From assembly GCA_910575775.1 (NCBI GenBank), contig CAJTEY010000021.1, positions 1-64,000 on the forward strand: DNA of 64,000 bases, written 5' to 3'. The stretch is from Lachnospiraceae bacterium (lineage in GTDB: Bacteria > Bacillota > Clostridia > Lachnospirales > Lachnospiraceae). Below, in pieces: positions 36,001 to 44,732 of this stretch. Within the stretch, counting starts at the first letter, position 1, and every line of letters begins with the position of its first letter. The notes beneath the pieces were generated by a model. The model made no database searches. It was not told the DNA's origin and was given only the letters and a program-made list of their open reading frames with translations. The position numbers and the translations under genes were made by a program.

Positions 36001-36609
36001 CGGATCTTCCACATGAATCTCGCTCTCCTCGGGAAGAAGTTCCACCGGCTTTTTCTTGTGGATTTCCTGCAGGAACTCCTCCACATTGTGCTCGTTGCCT
36101 TCCACGGCCGAAAGCCCTTTGTAGGCCGCATAATACTGCCTGTCATGTCCCGTAAACACCTTTTTGAAGCAGGGCGCATAAAAGAGCGCCACCGCCTCCG
36201 CCCAGTTGCTTCTGGCCAGGTTCGTAAAGTGGAACAGATTCCGGATTTCCCCGAGGCTTGAAGTCATTTCATCAGGCAGCACCGTGACCTGAAAAGGCAG
36301 CTCATACTCTCCCCTGTTTGAGACAATGGAAAAAGAGCCGGAAACTTCCTGCCCCGCCTCCATGCCGGCTGCGTCAAAACAATAAAATATCTCATCCTCA
36401 CTGCCGCCGAAACGCTCCGTGACACAGGTCATGCGAAGGTCGGAAGCCGCAACCGTCCCTTCCGTCACCGACCCTTCCGGCCCGTACACGAAAAAAGACC
36501 CCTCGCAGGCCGTGTCTGCCTGAAGGGACAGAGTAACACGCGGGCAGGAAAAATCCAGAGTACCGTCATCCGTATGAAATTTGCCCTCCAAAATCTCATC
36601 CACAATCAT
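33058..36609 (-). CDS. DUF5717 family protein (1183 aa)
   Basis: A very large soluble protein. Residues 1-110 are beta-rich, and a further mixed domain follows to about 290. The rest is alpha-helical repeat (TPR/HEAT-like helix pairs), such as LARSNWAEAVALFYAPCFKKVF and later YEKAVEWVRCFGPYDMD. No signal peptide, membrane helix or catalytic motif. It is the first gene of the cluster with DUF5716. The size and repeats suggest a scaffold; the function of the family is not known. The minus-strand start is 92 bp from the divergent SpoIID-like gene. Confidence 0.8.
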   Translation of the reverse strand: MIVDEILEGKFHTDDGTLDFSCPRVTLSLQADTACEGSFFVYGPEGSVTEGTVAASDLRMTCVTERFGGSEDEIFYCFDAAGMEAGQEVSGSFSIVSNRGEYELPFQVTVLPDEMTSSLGEIRNLFHFTNLARSNWAEAVALFYAPCFKKVFTGHDRQYYAAYKGLSAVEGNEHNVEEFLQEIHKKKPVELLPEESEIHVEDPSGDAHFALVIKRNGWGYTRMWFQTEGDFLKLQEESAGEEAFSDHIFRLHYQIDLERLHDGINLGAIVLVRENGTIRIPVTVVRRVPGIRRLGAKREKKQLTVQLMAYYQAHRLKKIGTATWLAETDKLLTRMEQLDDKDVAVKLFRGQVLLSQERGNEAKWQIEKLRERVSAEREENPALWCYYLYLTTLISEEDSYVDEVAEAVSQIYRGRRGDWRIAWLLLYLSEEYVESVSRRWLLLEELFIHHCTSPMIYIEAWNILCMNPAMLRKLDLFEEEVLTYAVKSGVMQEEILLQVVYLAGQKRGYSKRLFGILKGCYELIPHKEVLHEICTLLIKGNRSGEDYFPWYRAGVEENLRITRLYEYYMMSLPRNFDGELPKMVLLYFAYRSDLHYEVTAYLYAYVHRHREELSDIYVNYMAAMERFVLEQIGRGRINRDLTYLYENLLTPSMIDEQTARSLVALLFMREVRTDAENAREVALAYACRTDIKRFPMTAGRAFVPVYDNDCRVLLGDGGGNLFTVGLEYTVEALMHPSRLAQMIAPFVRNHLGYAVYACYARQHTFTVQEDNADLFVLLTASERIEEEEKKKIYPMVIDFYHEKDRMRELDEYLLTLEPGDVSRRDRGKIVRFLVNRSMYEKAVEWVRCFGPYDMDAKTLLKLGSRILDLTETEDDPFVMGLLLYVVRKGKYDDNVLNYLVRWFSGSIGQMRDLWKLAEDFGVDTFKLCERMLAQMLYTGVRVEEWLDIFRSYAKSGGSERIRAAFAAACCYDYVVKDEDTDAYVFESVRQLYQEEAPFPLVCRIACLRYYADRERDEGVQKLCGIFLESLLAQGIVMPFYRKYFGCVPQLNAYLDKTMVEYRSSSGRRVMIHYLIQEEGADGQEYTHEEMRDMFGGICVSDFILFFGEQLRYYITEETEAGEQLVLSDVIQKGEAGEDISEGRFNILNDMMIGKTLHDYDTVNDLLSAYFRQDHMVEQIFTVR

Positions 36610-36701
36610 ACGGATAGTATATCATTTCCGGGGTGGCATGTGCAACCCTCATTGCATATCATAGGGGTAAGAGAAATGCTTTCCCAAAATGAGGTATCAG
36701 C

Positions 36702-37418
36702 ATGGACGTAAACAGAGAAGGACTCAACCCAGAAAATATACAGACGGAAAACAGCGCGGCATCAGGATCCGACACGGTCGGAAAACTGCAGATCAACGTC
36801 ACCGCGAATGTAGGACTGATTCCCATAGAGAACGCCTCCATCACCATCTCCTTCACTGGAGAGCCGGATTCTGCCCTGGAGACGCTCACGACCAATTCCT
36901 CGGGACAGACTGACACCGTTGACTTAAAAACGCCGCCGCTGCAGTACAGTCTGACCCCCAACTCCCCCATGCCTTACTCGGAATACACCCTCTCCGTGAG
37001 CGCACCCGGTTATGAGCCGGTCATCGTGTCCGGCGTGGAAGTGCTGCCTGACGTGACAGCCGTCCAGAATATAGAAATGACACCCACCGAGATGAGCGAG
37101 GACGCGGAGGAGATCATCGCCATCCCCGACCACACCCTCTACGGCGATTATCCGCCCAAAATCCCCGAGGATGAGATCAAACCAATGGATGAATCCGGCG
37201 AAATCGTCTTAAGCCGCGTGGTCATACCCGAGTATGTCATCGTGCACGACGGCGTTCCAAACGATTCCACCGCCCCCAACTACTATGTGCGCTACCGGGA
37301 TTATATCAAAAATGTAGTATCCTCCGAGATCTACGCCACCTGGCCGGAGAGCGCCATCTACGCAAACACGCTGGCGATTATGTCCTTTACCTTAAACCGT
37401 GTCTACACCGAGTGGTAG
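36702..37418 (+). pseudogene. SpoIID-like/PG-binding gene, 5' part
   Basis: This is the first 238 codons of a gene split by the 12.1-kb element. An N-terminal polar leader is followed by a carboxypeptidase-regulatory-like beta domain (about residues 25-125, APGYEPVIVSG) and the start of a SpoIID-like domain (VSSEIYATWPESAIYANTLAIMSF). The element inserts in the Tyr codon after TEW, creating GAG TGG TAG. Joining base 37417 to 49547 restores an uninterrupted frame of 431 codons. Unless the element is excised, only a truncated protein lacking the catalytic-like and PG-binding parts can be made. Confidence 0.9.
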
Positions 37419-39057
37419 GTAAACCAATACTTTCAAGTAATACAAAGTCCTCCAGTCGTATCCTAAATTTGATGTTGATATCATCGTTTTTTACCTCTAT
37501 CTGGTCAATGAGGGCAGACAGCAACATCTTTTTGGTCTGCGTATCTGCATTTTGAAATTCCTCCTTCCAATTTGGCACCATGGTGATAAACTTCTCCAAA
37601 TCGCTATTTTGATTTACCACCTGTGACAGCCTGTTCTTTGCCTGTTCCGCTTCTTTGTCTAACGCCACCATTTCCTGTTCCTTTTCCTTGATCATGGCAG
37701 AAAGTTTCTCGGCACTGAAATAATATTCCCCTCTGATTGCTTCTGGTATCTTTTCTTCCAGTGTTCGGATATCTGTTTGTAAGGTTTGTTGTTTTTTATG
37801 AATGGTTCCCAGTTCCTTCTCTATGCCCTGTCTTTGCTGACTTTGCATTTTTTCTATTTCTTCCGTGATATCTATGGATCTCAGATGCTCCATATAAGTT
37901 TCAACCACCCCAAACACGATCCCCTCCAGATAATTCTGCGAATAACTGCTGCGCTTTTCACATTTTGACGGGCATACATATCTGCCCGCGTAGGATATTT
38001 TCTTTTCTCCCGCCTTTGTCGTCCAGTGGTTGCAATAACTCCCGTTCTTTAAGCGTTTCCCGCAATATCCACAAGTGGCAAGACCAATCAGTGCAAGTTT
38101 CCCTTTTGTGGAAAACGGCACATTGTACTGCTCTTTATACTCCTTAGCGGATATCTGTTTCGAGGTATTGATTTTATTTTTTCGGGCTTCTCTGATTTCC
38201 TGCGTTTTCTCCCATGTCTGCTGCGAAACAATGACAAGTTCCGGTATCTGTTCCTCTGAATAAATCCAGTCTTTCCTGTCTAATCTGATAAACCCGTTAT
38301 GGTTGATTCTCCTGTTTATTGCCAGATAGCCCATATAGACAGGGTTTGTCAAGATACTTCTTATGGTTCCTGCTTTCCACTTGTCTGTCGTAATTGCCGG
38401 AATGTTTCGCGCATTTAACTCCTTCGCTATTTTCTCATATCCCATGCCTTTGTTAACTGCCAGACTGTATATCAATCTGACTACCCGTGCGTTTTCTTCC
38501 ACAATCTCAAGTTTCTTGAGCAGCCTCCCGTGATTGCTGACCATGCCGGAAGGGACTAACCGATAGCCGTATGGCGCTTTTCCACCCACAAACTTTCCAG
38601 ACTTTACCAACTCTTTCTGCGTATCTTTCACACGCATACTTGTCTTTTTGCTCTCTCCCTCGTTCTGCCAGAATCGGATATAGTTTAACAGTTTGTCGAT
38701 ATGTTCCTCTGTTTTTAACTGACCGTCCTTGATTGTCCAGACCTCTATGCCGAGCTGATTCAGTGTGGCGACATAGAAGCTGTATTCTTCCTGCCTGCCG
38801 ATCCTGTCCGACATATAGGTGAGCAGAACATCAAACTGATGGTCACGGGCATCCGACAGTATTTCCTGCAAAACTTCCCGTTCCTCCACATTGTTCTTGT
38901 ATGCCGATACCGCTTTTTCAATATACTCCCTGTCAAACTCCCAGTCATCGCGCCTGGCTATGTACTGCTTCGCCTCCGCCCTCTGCATGGGTATGTCGTC
39001 ATCATGTAACTGTTGCTTTGATGATACTCTCAACAAGGTTCTCACTTTTTTAGGCAT
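37387..39057 (-). CDS. Large serine recombinase (integrase)
   Basis: The start is MPKKVRTLLRVSSKQQ with AGGAGG 9 nt upstream. The resolvase domain has the catalytic serine at residue 12 and the arginines of DRIGRQEE; the recombinase domain carries YGYRLVP and INPVYMG-like blocks; a zinc ribbon (CGYCGKRL ... CPSKC) and a coiled coil follow. It sits at the left end of the element and is almost certainly its integrase. Its last ten codons (from PTTRCRHGLR) are host DNA: the attachment core lies inside the gene. In the excised circle the frame would continue into 49546-49411 instead, for 45 codons. Confidence 0.93.
   Translation of the reverse strand: MPKKVRTLLRVSSKQQLHDDDIPMQRAEAKQYIARRDDWEFDREYIEKAVSAYKNNVEEREVLQEILSDARDHQFDVLLTYMSDRIGRQEEYSFYVATLNQLGIEVWTIKDGQLKTEEHIDKLLNYIRFWQNEGESKKTSMRVKDTQKELVKSGKFVGGKAPYGYRLVPSGMVSNHGRLLKKLEIVEENARVVRLIYSLAVNKGMGYEKIAKELNARNIPAITTDKWKAGTIRSILTNPVYMGYLAINRRINHNGFIRLDRKDWIYSEEQIPELVIVSQQTWEKTQEIREARKNKINTSKQISAKEYKEQYNVPFSTKGKLALIGLATCGYCGKRLKNGSYCNHWTTKAGEKKISYAGRYVCPSKCEKRSSYSQNYLEGIVFGVVETYMEHLRSIDITEEIEKMQSQQRQGIEKELGTIHKKQQTLQTDIRTLEEKIPEAIRGEYYFSAEKLSAMIKEKEQEMVALDKEAEQAKNRLSQVVNQNSDLEKFITMVPNWKEEFQNADTQTKKMLLSALIDQIEVKNDDINIKFRIRLEDFVLLESIGLPTTRCRHGLR
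37408..37426. other. attL, left junction of element
   Basis: Host GAGTGG is followed by core TA (37416-37417) and element GGTAAACC. The right junction reads TCTCTG, TA (49545-49546), TCGCAATAAG. A dinucleotide core is usual for large serine recombinases. The reconstructed empty site is GAGTGG-TA-TCGCAA. Confidence 0.85.
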
Positions 39058-39077
39058 GACCATTTTCCTCCTTTTCC

Positions 39078-39395
39078 TTAGTCCTTTTCCTTCGTGGTGG
39101 GAGATGGTAACGCCAAATTCTCCTTTTGGCAAGCCTCTGTTTTGATTTTTTCAAGATAAACCATTTTGAGCCTGCTGACAAAATCCTGCTCCGCTTTCGT
39201 GTCTGTCTGTTCGGGAAATGCAAGAGTAACCTGCACCTGCCTGTTTTGATACGTTAACGAACAAACTATTCTGTTCTCTGTTCCTAAATCCATGTAAACA
39301 TCTCTTAGCCGATTACTCTTTACATAGTTATGTGGTTTTGATTTCCCGTATTCTGCACTATTTGCCTGTTCTGAATCTGCCTTACTGCGATACAT
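39078..39395 (-). CDS. Recombinase-linked protein, unknown (105 aa)
   Basis: The start MYRSKADSEQANSAEYG follows TTGGAGG. The protein is soluble and polar; the middle (DVYMDLGTENRIVCSLTYQNRQ) suggests a few beta strands, and a basic C-terminal helix follows. It ends 20 bp before the integrase start, so they share a transcript. Proteins in this position are sometimes excision or regulatory partners of serine recombinases, but no such motif is visible. Unknown. Confidence 0.6.
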   Translation of the reverse strand: MYRSKADSEQANSAEYGKSKPHNYVKSNRLRDVYMDLGTENRIVCSLTYQNRQVQVTLAFPEQTDTKAEQDFVSRLKMVYLEKIKTEACQKENLALPSPTTKEKD

Positions 39396-40000
39396 AAGTG
39401 TTACCTCCAAAATATAAAAAGATAACACCTATATCCATAAGCCCTGTTTCTATATCCCCCTGTTTTATGGGTACGAGTTCGCACTGAACACGGACGAGGC
39501 GAAGTTTTTTGCAAAAAGGTCTGACAGCGGTGTGACGAGACCGACTGATTCGATATGTATCGGTTATTTTTCTTTAGGAGTCGGCTGATATTTCAGATTG
39601 TGGCATGGCTGATATTTACGTTGGGTGAATTGTGATTGTCTATCCTGTTACTCTATCGCTATCCCTGTTCCTTGACCAATGCCCCATAAACCATGCCGCT
39701 ATTCGGGTTAATTGAAAAATTGGATTGTTGTCTGCACATCGGACAATGCCGGCAAATGAAAAATGATAAACTTTCTCCACCATCTTCTCCACCTTTTCCA
39801 TTTCTGCGCGCTGACCTCCTTGGAACTCCCTTTTTTTCATTCCTTTTTCAAAAAAATAAAACTTACCCGATGGCTCAAAATTTGTGTTTTCATAAAATAA
39901 TATTAAAATCCATTTTTGGCATTTCATAAAATGAGAAATAGAGGTTTGTATAAAAATCTCTCTTTTCTTTATTCTGGGAATATTGTCATACACGCAAAAA
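39396..40000. other. Non-coding stretch of the element
   Basis: I see no supported gene. Short inverted repeats occur, for example GGTCT..AGACC near 39515-39540 and CGATAtgTATCG followed by a T-rich run near 39561-39580. A minus-strand open frame of about 130 codons here has no ribosome site, odd composition, and runs through the terminator region. The stretch could hold a regulatory or origin site. Confidence 0.4.
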
Positions 40001-40036
40001 GAAAGCCTTTGCATATGAGAGCAGGCTTTCTTTTCG
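40001..40036. terminator. Bidirectional terminator
   Basis: AAAGAAAGCCT / AGGCTTTCTTT inverted repeat with T-runs on both strands; it lies 30 bp after the small gene at 40067-40255. Confidence 0.7.
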
Positions 40037-40066
40037 GTCAATGCTGTATACCGATAGTATTATAAG

Positions 40067-40255
40067 CTATAAACATTTGCTGAGACGTTTTTTATATAAT
40101 CTGATTAGTTCGTCATAAAATTCTATGGTGGCACGCCAGTCATTGTCCGGCGGCATCAGAATCATTGCGACTGTTTCCCTTGCCCCACTCGGATAAACAA
40201 TCGCTATGCCTATCCAGTTACCGCTGCGCTGGCTTTTTAATTTAATCCCCATCAT
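40067..40255 (-). CDS. Small unknown protein (62 aa)
   Basis: A short basic protein with a strand-rich start (LKSQRSGNWIGIAIVYPSG) and a C-terminal helix ending LYKKRLSKCL. GGAGG lies 11 nt ahead of tandem ATG codons. It directly follows another small gene and precedes a bidirectional terminator. No family recognised. Confidence 0.5.
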   Translation of the reverse strand: MMGIKLKSQRSGNWIGIAIVYPSGARETVAMILMPPDNDWRATIEFYDELIRLYKKRLSKCL

Positions 40256-40272
40256 ATGTCAGTTTACCTCCG

Positions 40273-40521
40273 TCAAGTGTTATACAAGTCTTTCTCCTGC
40301 TTCCCCGTATCCGTGTCCCAGAATTTTCCTCCCGATTCCCGCATAACTTTTCTGTAATAAGCAGTGTACAGTCTGAGCAGCTTGCCGCCGAGCCAGTTGT
40401 CTGTCTTACATGAGGCATGAGGACTTCTAAAGCACAAAGTCATTGTGGCTGATGGTCTGACATTCGTGCGTATGCCTATCCTTAATTGATTCATCTCATA
40501 AAGAAACGGTGTGTAAAACAT
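40273..40521 (-). CDS. Small unknown protein (82 aa)
   Basis: The start MFYTPFLYEMNQL follows GGAGG. The protein is basic and helical in its C-terminal half (LLRLYTAYYRKVMRES) with two cysteines in the middle. It lies 18 bp before the 62-residue protein gene and downstream of the Rep gene. Unknown; possibly a replication accessory protein by position only. Confidence 0.5.
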   Translation of the reverse strand: MFYTPFLYEMNQLRIGIRTNVRPSATMTLCFRSPHASCKTDNWLGGKLLRLYTAYYRKVMRESGGKFWDTDTGKQEKDLYNT

Positions 40522-40752
40522 TTCACTTTCCCTCCATCAAATTTTTTGCTTTCCTATCACATAATTGCTGTTTTGGCTGTCAGTGGTTTTTACTTTACAC
40601 CTTTACCATACTGTTATCTGACCAGAGGACTTGGTTATCCGTTTTTTCACACTGTCTCTTTGCCATCTTTTGTAATCAGTGTCCACCAACGCTTTAGAGG
40701 GGACGTATATATTAAATTGAATCGAATGTCGCGGTATACTGTTCTGCCATTA

Positions 40753-41691
40753 TTACGAATTAGTCCGCTTGAATTTTTTAGGGCGGAGTGTGGCGGGCTT
40801 GAGCGTCTTAAATTTGTTTGAAAAATCCGCTGAAGATGTCAGATGGGTGTAAATGCTTTCCCATTTCTCATAGCCCGCATACTCTAGTGCCGGAGTGAGT
40901 TCCCTGTCTTGAAGATGCACCTCGAAAGCCTCCCCTGTCTCCTCGTTTACGCGGGTTCCCTTGATTCCTAACGGGTTTCTGGTCTCGTACAAAATTGTAC
41001 GCTTTTCCTGTTTCACTTTTTGAAACGCTTCCTCAAACTCATCAGATTGCTCTGCTCTCCATGAAACAAGTTTGATATCCCGCTCAACCGACCGCGAACA
41101 AAGATACCCATGTTTCCCCTTTAATGCGTCTGCTGATTCATCCATATTATGAGTGAGATACTGAACCGCACTATTGTACTTTTCTCGTGTATTTATATAA
41201 GAGACATAAGTAATCCCGTTCTTCCAAAGCTTCGTAATTTCTTTATTGGCAATGCTATGTTGGAAATTGCACATTACATGGTAGTGCCAATTTCCGTTGC
41301 TTTGTCTACTAAATGTTGTAAGATATTGGAAATTCTCATAGTGACTGTTTACACGCTGAATAAACTTCTTAAACTCTCGATGTGCGTCTTCAAGCTGTGT
41401 AAAGTTCTTGTCTACATTGCCTTTCTGGTCAAAGGTAAGTGTTAGCATTACCACATCGGGCAAATCGAAATTATTCCAGCAGATTTCGCGGATTTCCTGC
41501 CGCCTTTTTTTCATTCGATTATAATAGTTAAATTTCGCATAGTCGCTTGGAATGTTTCGTTTGATTTCCTTTTGCTTATCCTTTTTTATGGGGCTTGACG
41601 TTTGTAGCGGCATATTCTCATATGTCGTTACTTGCGTCCGCCTTCTTCCGATTTTTAGTTTGAATCCGCCTTCGATGTATTCCACGCCCAT
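40753..41691 (-). CDS. Rolling-circle replication initiator (G2P-like HUH)
   Basis: The start is MGVEYIEGGFKLK, just after AGGGAGGGG. Motif 1 is VMLTLTF (about residue 81), the HUH pair is WHYHV (H136, H138), and candidate nicking tyrosines are Y172/Y178 in KYNSAVQYLTHNM. This matches the REP_ORF2/G2P group found in filamentous phages and small rolling-circle elements. It should nick a double-stranded origin and start single-strand replication of the excised circle. It is about 312 residues long, and the C-terminal 100 residues are element-specific. Confidence 0.8.
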   Translation of the reverse strand: MGVEYIEGGFKLKIGRRRTQVTTYENMPLQTSSPIKKDKQKEIKRNIPSDYAKFNYYNRMKKRRQEIREICWNNFDLPDVVMLTLTFDQKGNVDKNFTQLEDAHREFKKFIQRVNSHYENFQYLTTFSRQSNGNWHYHVMCNFQHSIANKEITKLWKNGITYVSYINTREKYNSAVQYLTHNMDESADALKGKHGYLCSRSVERDIKLVSWRAEQSDEFEEAFQKVKQEKRTILYETRNPLGIKGTRVNEETGEAFEVHLQDRELTPALEYAGYEKWESIYTHLTSSADFSNKFKTLKPATLRPKKFKRTNS

Positions 41692-41726
41692 TCTTGTCCC
41701 CTCCCTTTTGGGGTAGGGTAGCACAA

Positions 41727-41778
41727 AAAAATCCTGCCGTCCATTGGCAGAATGGCAGAAGAATTTGGACGGATTTTA
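41727..41778 (-). terminator. Terminator between secreted protein and Rep genes
   Basis: Minus-strand ATCCGTCCA pairs with TGGACGGCAGGAT, followed by TTTTTTT. It lies 150 bp after the secreted protein gene and separates it from the Rep gene. Confidence 0.7.
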
Positions 41779-41928
41779 TTGTTATGTAAACTTATGCCCG
41801 ATGCGTTGGGAAAAGCTAAACAGGCGTTATTCCAAAATCAATATGGTAATTTTGACGAAACTTTTTGATGGGATATTTGACGGGGTATGATTTAATTTTT
41901 GAATAATACGTTTTGGACGATTAAAATA

Positions 41929-42924
41929 TTAACACTCCACTAGTTCAAAGGTGGGTTCGCCACTTACTATGATGTTACTTGTTACATCTAGTTCGTAGTA
42001 AACTCCTAGGGATTGTTTGGCTCCTGTAGTGAGATTCTCTTTATAATAGCCCTTTACGATGTTACATGTTCCTGTTTTATTGGGGATACGTGGCTCTGGG
42101 TTGCCAGGTGAGGGCTCCCAGTAGGTGTGGATGGCACTATTTTTTGGTGTGATTGATTCAATTCCCAGTGCGTATGTTACCATTTCTGCATTGGTGACTT
42201 TACCATATTTTGGGCTAGTCTGTAAACCAAATTGTGGGTATTGAAACCTTGCACACTGTGGAAATATTGTGTTCGTGAAAAGGGTAAAGGGTTGAGGACC
42301 GTAGTTTCCTCCCCCGTACGCAGTTGACAATACTATTCCCCAGTTCATATCAGTAGCGCATATTGTCAGACCGCCTATTGTCATCCAGTAGAAAGGTTCT
42401 AGGATTAGGGAATGGTTGTTTTTTGCCATGGCTATGGCTTTATCCTCACTCCAATAGTCAGAAACCACGTTAAACACGTTCTTGGTGCCTGCTCCATCAT
42501 CCTCCAACAGCCAGTCCTTTATATCTATGCCTTTGAAATCTTGATCATTATCAAATGGGGCTCCATCAGCACCAATAACTGATACCCATGGAACCGGTCC
42601 TGCTACTTGACGGGGATTTAGACCACCTAGGCGAGTTGTTAAAAATCTTATGCCTTGTGGTTCACCACCACAGGAAATGTAAACTGCATCGGAAACTGGT
42701 GTACCATTTTTATCTACTATGTACATTATCCAACCAGTCTTTGCATATGAGGGGCCACCAGAATATTCACCACTGGCTTGATCGGATTCACCTTCGTCTG
42801 CGTTACCATCCGTGGCATAAACCTTTATTGATGGAATTGAGATGCCTATTGCTAATGCAAGTAGGAATATTGATAGAAATATAAGTGTATGCTTGGTTTT
42901 GGGGATGTGGGATTGGAATTTCAT
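41929..42924 (-). CDS. Secreted protein of element, unknown (331 aa)
   Basis: A clear signal peptide (basic start, hydrophobic HTLIFLSIFLLALAIGISI, cleavage near VYA-TDG) is followed by a low-complexity acidic spacer and a mature beta-rich domain with many aromatics, Gly and Pro. There is no LPXTG, lipobox or C-terminal anchor. Cysteines are few, with one at the very end (VEC). I recognise no family. In a rolling-circle element an exported protein could be a surface, adhesion or virion-tip protein, but nothing in the sequence proves it. Its terminator lies downstream. Confidence 0.7.
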   Translation of the reverse strand: MKFQSHIPKTKHTLIFLSIFLLALAIGISIPSIKVYATDGNADEGESDQASGEYSGGPSYAKTGWIMYIVDKNGTPVSDAVYISCGGEPQGIRFLTTRLGGLNPRQVAGPVPWVSVIGADGAPFDNDQDFKGIDIKDWLLEDDGAGTKNVFNVVSDYWSEDKAIAMAKNNHSLILEPFYWMTIGGLTICATDMNWGIVLSTAYGGGNYGPQPFTLFTNTIFPQCARFQYPQFGLQTSPKYGKVTNAEMVTYALGIESITPKNSAIHTYWEPSPGNPEPRIPNKTGTCNIVKGYYKENLTTGAKQSLGVYYELDVTSNIIVSGEPTFELVEC

Positions 42925-42994
42925 ATGCTTGCCTGCCTTTCTTCAAAATTTCTAAATTTTTTTAATTTTATTTCAACATGAATTTTTGGTATGA

Positions 42995-43032
42995 AAAAAG
43001 GACTTTCACACTATGTATGTGCAAAAGCCCAA
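42995..43032 (-). terminator. Terminator of three-gene cassette
   Basis: GGGCTTTTGCACA pairs with TGTGAAAGTCC, followed by TTTTTT on the minus strand, 36 bp after the last cassette gene. Confidence 0.8.
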
Positions 43033-43067
43033 CTTAGATTTACTTAATTGATGCTATTTTACTACTT

Positions 43068-43850
43068 TTATACTTTGATTGAATTGATTCCCATTTCTTC
43101 ACATATGTTATCATAAAAATCCTGTTGTTTCTGTAATACTTCATCAATTGTTGTCGGATAAATTTCTATTTGCATTTCTTTCAATATTGTTTGTTTATCA
43201 TTAGAATCTACAATGTAAATTGGAAGTTCTGTATACAATCTATTGGCTTTCAATTCCAAACTATCTGTTGAATTTATTTTACAATAGCGTCTATCGCAGT
43301 TACAATCTTTTACATAAAAGATACCTCTAGGATCGTTTTTGATTCTAGTTTTACCGTTTGAATCATACCTAAATTTATTATGTATACATATCATGCCTTG
43401 ATTCTCAATTATATGTTTATAAATATGCTCCAGTGACTCTGATAAATTTTTATCCTTGCTAATTCTATCTAATACTTCATTATAATTAAAGGTTTTTACT
43501 AAATTATCTATTAAATCACTTAAATTCTTACTATAATTGAAATAATGAAACTTATAAAACATTTGACAGATATAATATTCTATACAAATTATAGGTATAA
43601 CATATACATTTTTAAGCCCATTCTCTCTAATAGCTTCCTTTAATTTATTATATCCTGTTATTGTATTTGTATTATTAGGTGAAACATCATATAAAATATA
43701 AATTGTATCATCAGGATTCATTATACTTATGCACTTGTCTAATATTTTACTGCATCCCTCTGAAAAATAAATATTTTCCCCATAAACTGAGCTATTCAGT
43801 AAAACTGAGCTTGGTGTATTGCTTGCATCTTCAAATAAAATCTTCTTCAT
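43068..43850 (-). CDS. TOPRIM/RloB-like protein of cassette (260 aa)
   Basis: The N-terminus ILFEDASNTPSSVLLN has an acidic residue after a strand, then DTIYILYDVSPNNT (D55) and YVIPIICIEYYIC (E91). The order Glu, Asp, Glu-Tyr resembles TOPRIM-type nucleases such as RloB or the DUF4435 proteins of PARIS defence. A cysteine cluster, CNCDRRYC, near residue 190 may bind zinc. The gene is AT-rich and starts right after the ATPase gene, with GAGGAAA upstream. I infer a nucleic-acid cleaving effector; the fold assignment is tentative. Confidence 0.6.
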   Translation of the reverse strand: MKKILFEDASNTPSSVLLNSSVYGENIYFSEGCSKILDKCISIMNPDDTIYILYDVSPNNTNTITGYNKLKEAIRENGLKNVYVIPIICIEYYICQMFYKFHYFNYSKNLSDLIDNLVKTFNYNEVLDRISKDKNLSESLEHIYKHIIENQGMICIHNKFRYDSNGKTRIKNDPRGIFYVKDCNCDRRYCKINSTDSLELKANRLYTELPIYIVDSNDKQTILKEMQIEIYPTTIDEVLQKQQDFYDNICEEMGINSIKV

Positions 43851-43852
43851 CC

Positions 43853-44245
43853 CTATATTTCCTCTAATGATAAATACATTTTTTCATAATTAACTAAGTA
43901 TTCTCTTACATTTTTCATACTAATTTTATTAGATATTTTAAGACTTATAACTATCAACTTGTCTCCACATTTTATTTCTTTTAATAAATCTTCTGTTATA
44001 TATAAGTCTGCATTATCTAATAATACTACATCTGAATTTGAACAAATGCTCACAATTTGTTCTGGGGCATAATTTGCAAACTCTGATTTTCCAAAAGTGT
44101 AACTAATACCTTCATTTAAGCAATACAATTCTATTGCTTGCATTAACAATGTTTTACCCGTCCCCGAGTTCCCACTTAATAAATTTACACCTTTATTTAG
44201 TTCTACATTTACAGTTATCCCATTAAATATTGTATTGATTACCAT
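43853..44245 (-). CDS. Mini P-loop ATPase of cassette (130 aa)
   Basis: Walker A is GNSGTGKT (residues 25-32), preceded by the strand VNVELNKGVNLLS as in ABC/AAA folds, and Walker B is DVVLLDNAD (72-80). The protein ends soon after a further strand (KLIVISLKIS), so it lacks the coiled coil, signature and lid parts of full ATPases and probably acts with its neighbours. AAAGGAG precedes ATG. It lies 12 bp after the DUF4869-like gene and its end abuts the next gene. Confidence 0.75.
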   Translation of the reverse strand: MVINTIFNGITVNVELNKGVNLLSGNSGTGKTLLMQAIELYCLNEGISYTFGKSEFANYAPEQIVSICSNSDVVLLDNADLYITEDLLKEIKCGDKLIVISLKISNKISMKNVREYLVNYEKMYLSLEEI

Positions 44246-44257
44246 ATACTTACTCCT

Positions 44258-44701
44258 TTAATGATTATCCATTACATAGCTTAAGAACTGCTTAAAATCT
44301 ATAAAGTGTTTGTTATCTATTATAATATCACATTCTGATGTTCCTATAAGATGCAACACCGGATATTCCCATAATATATGTCCGGTTGTTATCAACGGAA
44401 GTAATCTCAACACATTTTTGCCACATTCAATTATATTAAAACACTTGTCGGGATTGCTTATTATATTTAACAATGTTTTACATCCTGTGCTTAAATTGTT
44501 TTTATTTAATGCTCCTAATTGCATATCTCTGCCTATGAATGTTATCGGAGAATTATATTGTGCTTTGTCTATATCTTTAAGTATTTTTTCTGTTGTTGCA
44601 CTATTTTTTAATGATACAGAATTAAAGAATGTATCATTAGAATGAATATATCGTACATCACTAGGTATGTCTTTTCTATTTGTATAAATTATAAGACTCA
44701 T
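44258..44701 (-). CDS. DUF4869-like protein of cassette (147 aa)
   Basis: The start MSLIIYTNRKDIPSD is used because the predicted promoter ends just upstream (TATAAT at 44733-44738). The segment NLSTGCKTLLNIISNPDKCFNIIECGKNVL resembles the conserved GxKTL and CGDN blocks of DUF4869 proteins as I recall them. No membrane segment. This is the first gene of the AT-rich three-gene cassette, encoded with a small ATPase and a TOPRIM-like protein. DUF4869 has no known function. Confidence 0.65.
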   Translation of the reverse strand: MSLIIYTNRKDIPSDVRYIHSNDTFFNSVSLKNSATTEKILKDIDKAQYNSPITFIGRDMQLGALNKNNLSTGCKTLLNIISNPDKCFNIIECGKNVLRLLPLITTGHILWEYPVLHLIGTSECDIIIDNKHFIDFKQFLSYVMDNH

Positions 44702-44732
44702 ATTTACTAATTCCCTCTTATCCTTTTTTTCT

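Noticed and set aside
39640..40041. Minus-strand open frame of 133 codons in the element
   Set aside because: No suitable ribosome site for the start, runs through a bidirectional terminator, and the composition is unlike neighbouring genes.
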